Below are positions 1-6,851 of a stretch of DNA of 15,030 nt, one piece after another (positions within the stretch are counted from its first letter, which is position 1; each line of letters opens with the position of its first letter). Made by a program: the position numbers and the translations under genes. Below the pieces are notes generated by a model. That model was not told the origin of the DNA. It saw nothing but the letters and a program-made list of their open reading frames with translations, and searched no databases. Where the stretch lies: NCBI GenBank assembly GCA_034440175.1, contig JAWXBO010000179.1:1-15030 (forward strand). The letters are read 5' to 3'. The DNA is from SZUA-430 sp034440175 (GTDB lineage Bacteria > Pseudomonadota > Alphaproteobacteria > Micropepsales > Micropepsaceae).

Positions 1-761
1 GCCATGTTGGTTGAATCCGAGGTGACCAAAATCGCATCGGACAGCGCCAGAATTCCCAAGTAAGGATTTTCGCCCGTACCATCCCAAACGAACGCCGAAG
101 GCTGTGGGAGAGCCTGACGGATGATTTGCGTTTGCGCTTCGCCGGTGCGGCGCGATGTGGTTGCCATGATGGCATAGCCGCTCTTGACCAGCTCCTGAAG
201 TTGGTTTGCCAAGCGCTTGGCATCATCGACGGTGAAGCGGTGCGACTTTGATTTGCCGCCAATCAAAACGGCTACCCGTGGACTTGGCAGATGCTGAAAG
301 CGCGCGCTCCACGCGCGGCCGGCTTCTTGCAGTTTCGCGCGCGTGATGAGATTGAGGCTGCCGATGATCGGCATGACGTTTGGGCCCGAAAGTTTGTCGT
401 GTTCCGGCGGGACGACGAGATCGAAATGCGAGGGCAAGATTTTGGGATCCTGCAACTGTACCGTAAACGTCGCGCCATTCGACCGGCGCTTGATCTCCAG
501 CATGAAGGGGATGGCGCGCCAGCCGCAACCGATGGCAAGGGCCGGCCATGGCGGCTCGAAACTGGCGCTGCCTGGTCCGAGCGCGCGCAGGGGGGCAGGC
601 CACTGTGTGACGGGCAAAATCGTCCAAGGCAGGCGGGGGTGGACAGTTTTGAGTTCAAGCGGCAAGCCGACCGCTTCGGCCAGGCCGCGGGCCTGGTTGA
701 TGATGCCCGCGCGTCCGTCGGTTACGACCCAAGTTACAGATTTTGGCCCTAAATCATTCAC
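1..761 (-). CDS. ELM1-family (DUF1022) protein, 5' part
   Basis: I read this frame by translating the reverse complement. It is open from a GTG at 761-759 to the left edge, giving 253 residues without a stop, so the C-terminus lies outside the window. The N-terminus carries WVVTDGRAGIINQARGLAEA, the family's typical opening with a glycine-containing turn. A central stretch has PPEHD and GPNVMPIIGSLN, and a Rossmann-like segment starts VAVLIGGKSKSHRF. The last residues read LVTSDSTNM, close to the TSDSxNM motif of ELM1/DUF1022 proteins. These proteins resemble nucleotide-sugar glycosyltransferases in fold. The bacterial function is not established, and the name comes from the plant mitochondrial fission protein ELM1. 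No in-frame ATG lies just upstream, and an AGGA about 12 bases before the GTG is a poor ribosome site, so the start is uncertain. The gene is divergent from the Lrp gene. Confidence 0.82.
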   Translation of the reverse strand, partial: MNDLGPKSVTWVVTDGRAGIINQARGLAEAVGLPLELKTVHPRLPWTILPVTQWPAPLRALGPGSASFEPPWPALAIGCGWRAIPFMLEIKRRSNGATFTVQLQDPKILPSHFDLVVPPEHDKLSGPNVMPIIGSLNLITRAKLQEAGRAWSARFQHLPSPRVAVLIGGKSKSHRFTVDDAKRLANQLQELVKSGYAIMATTSRRTGEAQTQIIRQALPQPSAFVWDGTGENPYLGILALSDAILVTSDSTNM

Positions 762-848
762 AGAATTGCGCGGTCCTGTAATTTTATTGCTGAAATCGGC
801 GTTCGCTCGCGTTAGAACGGCGGGAAGAAATAATCTTACCCGATCTGG

Positions 849-1331
849 ATGCGAGCCGTGCAGCGAAACAAATTAGACGGGATCGACCGTCGCATTCTCC
901 ATGAACTCCAGGCCGAGGGCCGTATCACAAACGTCGAGCTTTCCCAGCGCGCCAAGATTTCGGCGCCGCCCTGTTTACGGCGGGTGCGGGCGCTTGAGCA
1001 AGATGGGTTTATTCGCGGCTATCACGCTGACCTTGATCCCAAGGCCCTGGGCTTTGAGGTGACGGCGTTCGCCTTTGTGGGCCTGACGAGCCAGGCCGAC
1101 CACGATCTGAAGGCCTTCGAGGCGCAGGTGGCCCAATGGCCGATCGTGCGCGAGTGCACCATGATGTCTGGCGAGGTCGACTACGTGCTGAAATGTGTGG
1201 CGCACGATCTGGGCGAGTGGCAGAGCTTCATCACCGACACGCTGACCGCGGCCAAGTGCGTGGGCTCGGTGAAGACGGCCCTGGCGATCCGCGAGGCCAA
1301 GCGCGAGCCGGGAGTGCCGGTGGAGGTTTGA
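849..1331 (+). CDS. Lrp/AsnC family transcriptional regulator
   Basis: The product is 160 residues, the normal family size. Residues about 8-60 form the winged helix-turn-helix (LDGIDRRILHELQAEGRI, then SAPPCLRRVRALEQDGFIRGY). Residues about 70-155 form the RAM ligand-binding and oligomerisation domain, with the GEVDYVLK strand. Family members are DNA-binding octamers or dimers that sense amino acids. The effector cannot be read from the sequence. A second possible start is the in-frame GTG at 858, three codons later; neither start has a strong ribosome site. The gene diverges from the ELM1-family gene. A degraded copy of its last 30 or so codons lies about 670 bp downstream (about 1898-1999). 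Confidence 0.93.
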   Translation: MRAVQRNKLDGIDRRILHELQAEGRITNVELSQRAKISAPPCLRRVRALEQDGFIRGYHADLDPKALGFEVTAFAFVGLTSQADHDLKAFEAQVAQWPIVRECTMMSGEVDYVLKCVAHDLGEWQSFITDTLTAAKCVGSVKTALAIREAKREPGVPVEV

Positions 1332-1388
1332 GGGTACTTGGTGCGGATATGGCGGCATTTCATTCGGGGCAGGGTCGGAGGAGGTAAA

Positions 1389-1880
1389 GTGGGTAAGTGG
1401 CTGAAAATTCTAGGCGCCGTCGTGGTGGTGGCCGCCGGCGGTCTTTATGCGGCGGTGACCATTGGCGGTCCGGATCTGATCTATCCGCGCGTTGATGGGG
1501 TGAGCTTTGGGCCTTCGTCGCTGGCGTTCGTTGATACCGACCCCGGCAAAACGATTGGGGGCACCATCTTGCTTGGGCGGGCGCAAAGCGAGAGCGGCGT
1601 AGAAATGTACATGGTGCATTGGGGGCTTGAAGTCGGCGGCCCGGGTGTGAGTGACGACGCGGGCCGGGGCGACCATGGCGGCAGCTGCAAAGGGTTCCGC
1701 GATACAAATCACGTTGCGATGGCGCGACCGTCGGATACCGGAGAGACGCTGACGCTGAAGATCGCGCAAGGTACCCAGGTGCCGGACGGCGCTGTCTATC
1801 TGGTGGCGCACACGCTCTATGGCGGCATCCACAATCTGGCGAAGTGTATACAGATTCCGATTGTGAACCGGGTCGATTGA
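1389..1880 (+). CDS. Small membrane-anchored or exported protein, unknown function
   Basis: I chose the GTG at 1389 because GGAGGAGG at 1377-1384 sits four bases before it. The frame could open earlier at a TTG (1338), but that start has no ribosome site. The 163-residue product begins with two lysines (GKWLK) and then a hydrophobic stretch of about 20 residues (ILGAVVVVAAGGLYAAVTI). This is a signal anchor or uncleaved signal sequence, so the rest should lie in the periplasm. The remainder has VDTDPGKTIGGTILLGRAQS, then VHWG, then GTQVPDGAVYLVAHT. From memory, this order (D-TD, I-G, A-ES, Y-V-WG, then P-GA) resembles a beta-sandwich repeat unit of bacterial surface proteins. That resemblance is unconfirmed. 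Two cysteines (in GGSCKG and AKCIQ) could form a disulfide. It lies between the Lrp gene and its decayed copy. Confidence 0.75.
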   Translation: MGKWLKILGAVVVVAAGGLYAAVTIGGPDLIYPRVDGVSFGPSSLAFVDTDPGKTIGGTILLGRAQSESGVEMYMVHWGLEVGGPGVSDDAGRGDHGGSCKGFRDTNHVAMARPSDTGETLTLKIAQGTQVPDGAVYLVAHTLYGGIHNLAKCIQIPIVNRVD

Positions 1881-1897
1881 GGTGTGGTGGAGGAGGT

Positions 1898-1999
1898 GGC
1901 ACCGAGAAGTTGGCTGCGGTGAGGAACGTGGGGTCGGTCAAAACGGCGCCGACGATCCTGCCGTCCAATCGTGAGCAGGGCGTGCCGGTCGAGGTTTGA
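1898..1999 (+). pseudogene. Decayed 3' end of a second Lrp/AsnC gene
   Basis: Reading plus-strand codons back from the TGA at 1997-1999 gives a peptide that aligns without gaps to the C-terminus of the Lrp protein encoded at 849-1331. Shared blocks are VGSVKTA, RE and the terminal GVPVEV followed by TGA. By hand count 18 of 29 residues match, and about 65 of 90 bases match between 1242-1331 and 1910-1999. Weak matching continues back to ACCGAG at 1901-1906. Upstream of about 1898 the frame is glycine-rich and I see no further Lrp similarity, no start and no DNA-binding domain. It is a remnant, not a gene. Its last 60 or so bases lie antisense to the tail of the ParE-like toxin gene. Confidence 0.75.
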
Positions 2000-2315
2000 G
2001 ACGTTTTTGCAGTTTAAGATTCTTCAAGTCACGTGCGCCGTGGACCACACGCATCACTTCGATTCCATCTTCAAGCCGGCGAAAGACAATTACATATCGA
2101 CCGACTGGCATATATCGACCGACTGGGAACACGCGGGCGCGTGGATCGACGTGCGGTCTCGGCGTGCCAACTCCGGTGTGTCGAGCAAGCATACTGAACT
2201 TTAACGTGAATTCGTTGATGAGTTCTTCAGCTGCTCGCGCATTGTTCTTTTCGACGTAAGACCAGATTTCGTAAAGATCTTGGATTGCCAAACGGGAACG
2301 TAGAACCCGCGCCAC
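1938..2315 (-). CDS. parE: ParE/RelE-family toxin of a type II toxin-antitoxin pair
   Basis: The product is 125 residues. Residues 1-100 match the ParE toxin pattern: a basic N-terminus with LAIQDLYEIWSYVEKNN, the RVFPVGRY strand, YVIVFRR, and the ending VMRVVHGARDL. ParE-type toxins usually poison DNA gyrase, whereas RelE-type toxins cut mRNA; the target here cannot be told. The GTG start (2315-2313) shares its first base with the antitoxin TAG stop, indicating translational coupling. There are two oddities. A six-residue tandem duplication (VGRYMP then VGRYVI) sits in the core strand region. A tail of about 25 basic, Pro-rich residues follows GARDLKNL, where family members normally end, and it reads antisense through the Lrp remnant. 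Toxicity may therefore be altered or lost. Confidence 0.85.
   Translation of the reverse strand: MARVLRSRLAIQDLYEIWSYVEKNNARAAEELINEFTLKFSMLARHTGVGTPRPHVDPRARVFPVGRYMPVGRYVIVFRRLEDGIEVMRVVHGARDLKNLKLQKRLKPRPARPAHDWTAGSSAPF
2094..2126. repeat. 18-bp-period tandem duplication inside the toxin gene
   Basis: The 15-mer ATATCGACCGACTGG occurs at 2094-2108 and again, identically, at 2112-2126, separated by CAT. The period of 18 bases keeps the frame and adds six residues to the ParE-like toxin. Perfect identity of the two copies suggests a recent event such as replication slippage. Confidence 0.9.
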
Positions 2316-2605
2316 TACAGCCCGTTGGTCTTAGGGTCACGTTTTGAATCAGCAGCCTTCTTTTTGCGCGCCCATTTCAGGAATTGATTTTTGTTCCATT
2401 CTCCTGGAGCCGTCCCGCTTTCGACGCCTTCGTTCCACAATGTGCGAAGGAATTCATCATTGAGGCGCTGGGTTTGTTGCCACAAATCCAGCGCGTCGCG
2501 CACAGCGGCATCAGTCGATGCATAGGCGCCGTTTTCTACGGCTTTGCGGACGGCAGCCGCGTGTTTTGCCGAGATTGATACTGAATGCTTCAAGCTACCC
2601 GCCAT
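2315..2605 (-). CDS. parD: ParD-like ribbon-helix-helix antitoxin
   Basis: The product is 96 residues. The first 45 or so give the short beta strand and two helices of a ribbon-helix-helix DNA-binding domain (SLKHSVSISAKHAAAVRKAV, then GAYASTDAAVRDALDLW). This is the usual opening of ParD antitoxins. The C-terminal half is polar and Trp/Lys-rich and should wrap the toxin. Family members dimerise, bind their own promoter and neutralise the cognate ParE. The ATG is only nine bases after the greA stop, and its AGGA ribosome site overlaps that stop codon. The pair may therefore be transcribed with greA. The TAG stop overlaps the toxin GTG by one base. Confidence 0.88.
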   Translation of the reverse strand: MAGSLKHSVSISAKHAAAVRKAVENGAYASTDAAVRDALDLWQQTQRLNDEFLRTLWNEGVESGTAPGEWNKNQFLKWARKKKAADSKRDPKTNGL

Positions 2606-2614
2606 CCGTCCGTC

Positions 2615-3088
2615 CTATTTAAACTCCACCTTCGCGATCTCGTACGTACGGCCGCCTGATGGGGTGTTGACCTCTACGGTGTCGCCGGATTTCTTGCCGA
2701 TGAGGGCGCGGGCGAGCGGCGAGGAGAGCGAAATGCGGCCTTTGGCGAAGTCAGCTTCGATGTCGCCGACGATCTGGTACTTGGACTTCTGGTCGGTGTC
2801 TTCGTCGATCACCGAAACCGTTGCGCCGAATTTCACCACCTTGCCCGAAAGCTTGGAGACGTCGATGACCTGGGCGCGGGAGACTTTGTCTTCAAGCTCC
2901 ATGACGCGGCCTTCGATGAAGCTTTGACGCTCCTTTGCCGAGTGATACTCGGCATTTTCGGACAGGTCACCGTGGGCGCGCGCTTCCGAAATCGCCTTGA
3001 TGATGGCCGGACGCTCCACCCCTTTGAGGTGCTTGATTTCCGCTTCAAGGCCGGCAAAGCCCTGAGCGGTCATGGGAATTTTTTCCAT
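2615..3088 (-). CDS. greA: Transcription elongation factor GreA
   Basis: The 157-residue length is standard. The N-terminal coiled coil (about residues 10-75) has ARAHGDLSENAEYHSAKERQ, with the acidic tip residues D41 and E44. These reach into the RNA polymerase secondary channel and help the active site cut backtracked RNA. The C-terminal FKBP-like domain (about 80-157) has GATVSVIDEDT, IVGDIEAD, ISLSSPLARALIGKK and GDTVEV. The gene is downstream of carB on the same strand, a common alphaproteobacterial order. The 239-base gap and a promoter candidate at 3251-3279 suggest it can be transcribed independently. Nine bases downstream the ParD-like antitoxin gene begins. Confidence 0.97.
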   Translation of the reverse strand: MEKIPMTAQGFAGLEAEIKHLKGVERPAIIKAISEARAHGDLSENAEYHSAKERQSFIEGRVMELEDKVSRAQVIDVSKLSGKVVKFGATVSVIDEDTDQKSKYQIVGDIEADFAKGRISLSSPLARALIGKKSGDTVEVNTPSGGRTYEIAKVEFK

Positions 3089-3250
3089 AGTCTTGCTCTG
3101 ACTTTCTCAGTCGCGCCTGTGTGACAACAAATTCCAAGGGCCTTGGCGGCGCGACCGGCCAAAGCCTTTGACAAATTTTCAATAATCTTACGCCGGGGTT
3201 CTGCAGCGCCAAGTTGCGCCGGAAATTTTCTTCCCGGGCGCCAAGGCAGA

Positions 3251-3279
3251 CATATAGCAAAACGTGTGGCAAAATTCAA
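3251..3279 (-). promoter_or_regulatory. Candidate greA promoter
   Basis: On the minus strand TTGAAT (3279-3274) and TATATG (3256-3251) are separated by 17 bases. Each matches the housekeeping consensus at four of six positions. Transcription would begin near 3244, giving a leader of about 155 bases before greA. This is a pattern match only. Confidence 0.35.
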
Positions 3280-3296
3280 GGCCAGATCGTATGGCC
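3280..3296. other. Short inverted repeat between carB and greA
   Basis: GGCCA, a seven-base spacer and TGGCC form a perfect 5-bp inverted repeat about 32 bases past the carB stop, directly upstream of the candidate greA -35 box. It could be an operator half-site pair or a weak carB terminator. No U-run follows on the minus strand, so a classic intrinsic terminator is not supported. Confidence 0.25.
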
Positions 3297-3327
3297 GTCG
3301 CCAATAAAACTCTGAAATTTCAACGGG

Positions 3328-6300
3328 TTAACTTATGTAGGCTTGCAGCGGGGTGACATCCAAAGTGGTGGTGCGCAGGGCTGCAATCGATTGAACGGCG
3401 GCGGCGGCACCCGCAATTGTTGTGTAGTACGGGATCTTTTGCATCAAGGCTGTGCGGCGAATGGAAAGCGAGTCTTTCAGGGCCTGAGCGCCCTCGGTGG
3501 TGTTGAAAACGAGGTCGATGCTGCCGTCCTTCATCGCATCGACGATGTGCGGGCGGCCTTCGTAGACCTTGTTGATGCGGGTGATGGCGAGGCCTTGTTC
3601 AGTCAGCAACGTGGCCGTGCCTCCGGTGGCGACGATCTTGAAGCCCATCTCGATGAGTTTGCGCGCGGGCGCGATGATGGCCAGCTTGTCGTCGTCGCGC
3701 ACGGAAATGAATACCGTGCCGGCGTCCGGCAGGGTCAGACCGGCTGCGATCTGGCTTTTGGCGAAGGCGCGTTCGAAGGTTATGTCGATGCCCATGACTT
3801 CGCCGGTCGACTTCATTTCGGGGCCGAGCACGACATCGACGCCGGGGAAGCGGGCGAACGGCATCACGGCCTCTTTCACCGACATGTGTTTGGGTGCGTC
3901 TTCCTTCAGCTTGAAGGAGGAGAGGGCTTCGCCTGCCATGACGCGCGAGGCAATGGCGGCAACCGGAATGCCCATCGCCTTGGCGACGAAGGGTACTGTG
4001 CGGCTGGCGCGCGGGTTGACTTCGAGGATGTAGATCTGCCCGGCCTGGATGGCGAACTGCACGTTCATCAGGCCCACAACGTTGAGTTCGCGGGCGAGCG
4101 CTGCAGTCTGGCGGCGAATTTCGGCGATGGTTGCCTGATCAAGCGAATAGGGCGGCAACGAACAGGCGCTGTCGCCGGAGTGAACTCCCGCCTCTTCAAT
4201 ATGCTCCATGATACCAGCGACGAAGACCGTGTCCTTGTCGGCGATGGCGTCGACGTCGACTTCGACGGCGTTGCGCAGATACTGGTCGATCAAGACCGGG
4301 TCGTCGCCGGAAATCTTGAACACGTCGGTCTGTTCGAGTGTTTCTATCATGTGTTCTTCGTCGCGCACGATCGTCATGCCGCGCCCGCCGAGCACGAAAG
4401 AGGGGCGAATGACCACCGGATAGCCGACCTCGCGCGCGGCCTGCAGCGCTTCCCCGGTCGTCAGTGCGGTGCGGTTCACCGGCTGCTTCAGGCCGATGTG
4501 GTCGATCAGGGACTGAAAGCGCTTACGGTCTTCGGCAATGTCGATGGCGTCGGGCTGGGTGCCGAGGATCGGGATTTTTGCGGCCTCCAACGCGGCGGCG
4601 AGTTTCAGCGGAGTTTGGCCGCCAAATTGGCAGATGACGCCCAAGACTTCGCCGTTGGCCTGTTCGGTGCGGATCAGTTCGACCACATCTTCGGCGGTCA
4701 AGGGTTCGAAATAGAGACGGTCGGCGGTATCGTAGTCGGTCGAGACGGTTTCGGGATTGCAGTTGACCATGATGGTCTCGATGCCGACTTTCTTCAGCGC
4801 GAAGGCGGCATGGCAGCAGCAATAGTCGAACTCGATGCCTTGGCCGATTCGGTTGGGACCGCCGCCCAGGATGACGACCTTCCTGGCTGCGGTCGGTTCG
4901 CTTTCGCATTCGACCAGGCCCGCCATCGGCGCTTCATAGGTCGAATACATATAGGGCGTGATGGCGCGGAATTCTGCGGCGCAGGTGTCGATGCGCTTGA
5001 AGACGGGCGTGACGCCGAGGCGGCGGCGGGTGCTTGAGACTTCGCTTTCGCGTTTGGCGGTCAGTTTGGCGATCCTGGCGTCGGAGAAACCCATCGCTTT
5101 GAGTTCACGCATGCCGTCTTCGTCTTGCGGCAGGCCGTGCTCGCGCACGCGTTCCTCGGCTTTGACGATGTCTTCGATCTGGTCGAGAAACCATGGATCG
5201 ACTTTGGAGGCGGCGTGGATTTCGCCGGCAGTCAGGCCCAAACGAAAGGCTTGCGCGATGACGCGGATGCGGTCGGGTGTTGCCTTGGCAAGTGCCGCGA
5301 CGACCGCGTTTCTGTCGTCGCCGGAGCGCAGTCCCGGAATGTCGATTTCGTCGAAGCCGGTCAGGCCGGTTTCGAGTGAACGCAACGCCTTCTGCATAGA
5401 TTCGGCGAAGGTTCGGCCGATAGCCATCGCTTCGCCGACGGACTTCATGGAGGTGCTGAGGATGGGTTCGGCACCGGGGAATTTCTCGAAGGCAAAGCGC
5501 GGGATCTTCGTCACCACATAGTCGAGCGCGGGCTCGAACGAGGCAGGCGTTGCCTTGGTGATGTCGTTAGTGAGTTCATCCAGCGTATAGCCGACGGCGA
5601 GGCGCGCTGCGACCTTGGCAATCGGGAAGCCGGTTGCTTTCGACGCGAGAGCCGACGAGCGCGAGACGCGCGGGTTCATCTCGATGACGACCAAGCGCCC
5701 GTCAGCGGGGTTGACCGCGAACTGCACGTTCGAGCCGCCGGTTTCGATCCCGATCTCGCGCAGCACCGCGATCGAGGCGTTGCGCATGATCTGGTATTCT
5801 TTGTCGGTCAGCGTCAACGCGGGCGCGACCGTGATCGAGTCCCCGGTGTGCACGCCCATCGGATCGATGTTTTCGATCGAGCAGATGATGATGCAGTTGT
5901 CCGCCTTGTCGCGGACGACCTCCATCTCGAACTCTTTCCAGCCCAGTACCGATTCTTCGATCAGCACCGAGCCCACGGGCGAGGCGTCGATGCCGCGTTC
6001 GGCGATCTCGGCGCATTCTTCGCGGTTATAGGCGATGCCGCCGCCCTGGCCGCCAAGTGTGAACGAGGGGCGGATGATCGCAGGCAGGCCGACGTGTTCG
6101 AGGGCGGCCAACGCCTCGTCCTTTGATGTGGCGATACGAGAGCGCGGGGATTCGAGGCCGATGCGTTCCATCGCCTCGCGGAACAAGAGGCGGTCCTCGG
6201 CCATGGCGATGGCTTCGGGCTGGGCGCCGATCATTTCGACGTCGTATTTTTTCAGTGTCCCCGCTTTGTGCAAATCGAGCGCGCAGTTGAGTGCGGTCTG

Positions 6301-6594
6301 TCCGCCCATGGTGGGCAGGAGCGCCATGCGGTTGCGCGGACGTTCGCTACGCTCGCGGGCGATGATTTTCTCAACGAACTCGGGCGTGATCGGTTCGATG
6401 TAGGTCGCGTCCGCCATGTCGGGATCGGTCATGATCGTGGCCGGGTTCGAATTCACCAGCACGATGCGATAGCCCTCGGCGCGCAGCGCGCGGCAGGCTT
6501 GCACGCCCGAATAATCGAACTCGCAGGCCTGGCCGATGACGATGGGCCCGGCACCGATGATCAGGATGGTGTCGATGTCGGTGCGTTTGGGCAT
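3328..6594 (-). CDS. carB: Carbamoyl phosphate synthase large subunit
   Basis: The product is 1088 residues, the normal size. It makes carbamoyl phosphate from bicarbonate, two ATP and ammonia channelled from CarA, feeding pyrimidine and arginine synthesis. It has the internal duplication of the family. The first half opens with ILIIGAGPIVIGQACEFDYS and contains the first ATP-grasp domain (RPSFTLGGQGGGIAYN, EMNPRVSRSSALASKATG). The second half repeats this with VVILGGGPNRIGQGIEFDYC and the second ATP-grasp domain (RPSFVLGGRGM, EVNPRASRTVPFVAKA). An oligomerisation region lies between. The last 140 or so residues form the MGS-like allosteric domain (ISVRDDDK, IVATGGTATLL, NTTEGAQALKDS). The ATG at 6594 has a GGGAG ribosome site about 10 bases upstream. 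It is separated from carA by the HD-domain gene and a long inverted-repeat element. Confidence 0.98.
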   Translation of the reverse strand: MPKRTDIDTILIIGAGPIVIGQACEFDYSGVQACRALRAEGYRIVLVNSNPATIMTDPDMADATYIEPITPEFVEKIIARERSERPRNRMALLPTMGGQTALNCALDLHKAGTLKKYDVEMIGAQPEAIAMAEDRLLFREAMERIGLESPRSRIATSKDEALAALEHVGLPAIIRPSFTLGGQGGGIAYNREECAEIAERGIDASPVGSVLIEESVLGWKEFEMEVVRDKADNCIIICSIENIDPMGVHTGDSITVAPALTLTDKEYQIMRNASIAVLREIGIETGGSNVQFAVNPADGRLVVIEMNPRVSRSSALASKATGFPIAKVAARLAVGYTLDELTNDITKATPASFEPALDYVVTKIPRFAFEKFPGAEPILSTSMKSVGEAMAIGRTFAESMQKALRSLETGLTGFDEIDIPGLRSGDDRNAVVAALAKATPDRIRVIAQAFRLGLTAGEIHAASKVDPWFLDQIEDIVKAEERVREHGLPQDEDGMRELKAMGFSDARIAKLTAKRESEVSSTRRRLGVTPVFKRIDTCAAEFRAITPYMYSTYEAPMAGLVECESEPTAARKVVILGGGPNRIGQGIEFDYCCCHAAFALKKVGIETIMVNCNPETVSTDYDTADRLYFEPLTAEDVVELIRTEQANGEVLGVICQFGGQTPLKLAAALEAAKIPILGTQPDAIDIAEDRKRFQSLIDHIGLKQPVNRTALTTGEALQAAREVGYPVVIRPSFVLGGRGMTIVRDEEHMIETLEQTDVFKISGDDPVLIDQYLRNAVEVDVDAIADKDTVFVAGIMEHIEEAGVHSGDSACSLPPYSLDQATIAEIRRQTAALARELNVVGLMNVQFAIQAGQIYILEVNPRASRTVPFVAKAMGIPVAAIASRVMAGEALSSFKLKEDAPKHMSVKEAVMPFARFPGVDVVLGPEMKSTGEVMGIDITFERAFAKSQIAAGLTLPDAGTVFISVRDDDKLAIIAPARKLIEMGFKIVATGGTATLLTEQGLAITRINKVYEGRPHIVDAMKDGSIDLVFNTTEGAQALKDSLSIRRTALMQKIPYYTTIAGAAAAVQSIAALRTTTLDVTPLQAYIS

Positions 6595-6626
6595 CAGCTA
6601 AACGCTCCCTGTTGCGGCGGCGTTTG

Positions 6627-6849
6627 AAGAAGAAGTTTCACGCGACGCCGCGAAGAAAAGAGAATTTCTCACACGAAGACACGAAGATACGAAGCGAGGC
6701 AGCTCGCCTTGTGGGGTGAACCCGTGCGCAGTAGGCGCACAATCATCGTCAGGATTGGCGCTTCGCGCAATAAAATCACCCTTCGTGTCCTCGTGTCTTC
6801 GTTTGAGAAATTTCTTCGCGCCTTTGCGGCTTCGCGTGAGATGTTCTTC
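6627..6849. repeat. Long imperfect inverted-repeat (foldback) element
   Basis: Two arms of about 68 bases (6627-6694 and 6781-6849) are imperfect reverse complements. In the inner part, 6661-6694 against the reverse complement of 6781-6814, 29 of 34 bases match by hand count. Both arms read, in opposite directions, as the familiar dispersed motif built from TTCGTGTCTTCGTG and TTCGCGTGAG. This motif recurs between genes in many proteobacteria and is often mistranslated as short ORFs. The 86-base centre holds further hairpins: GTGCGC/GCGCAC at 6724-6740 with a five-base loop, GCGAG/CTCGC at 6694-6707, and a bulged stem at 6754-6771. It fills the gap between the HD-domain gene and carB, so it is probably transcribed within the operon. 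There is no ORF I believe here. Confidence 0.8.
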
Positions 6850-6851
6850 TA

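Noticed and set aside
223..876. Several open frames of 128-177 residues on both strands near the left end
   Set aside because: The real gene is the third minus-strand frame, which runs off the left edge and carries ELM1-family motifs; the others are shadows of it.
3045..3279. Small minus-strand frames upstream of greA
   Set aside because: They lie in the leader region, have no ribosome site, and one overlaps the greA start out of frame with no similarity to any family I recognise.
3343..5037. A 564-residue open frame on the plus strand opposite carB
   Set aside because: It is exactly antisense to an unmistakable carB, its composition (rich in D, G, H, V, F) is that of a mirrored high-GC gene, and it has no recognisable domain.
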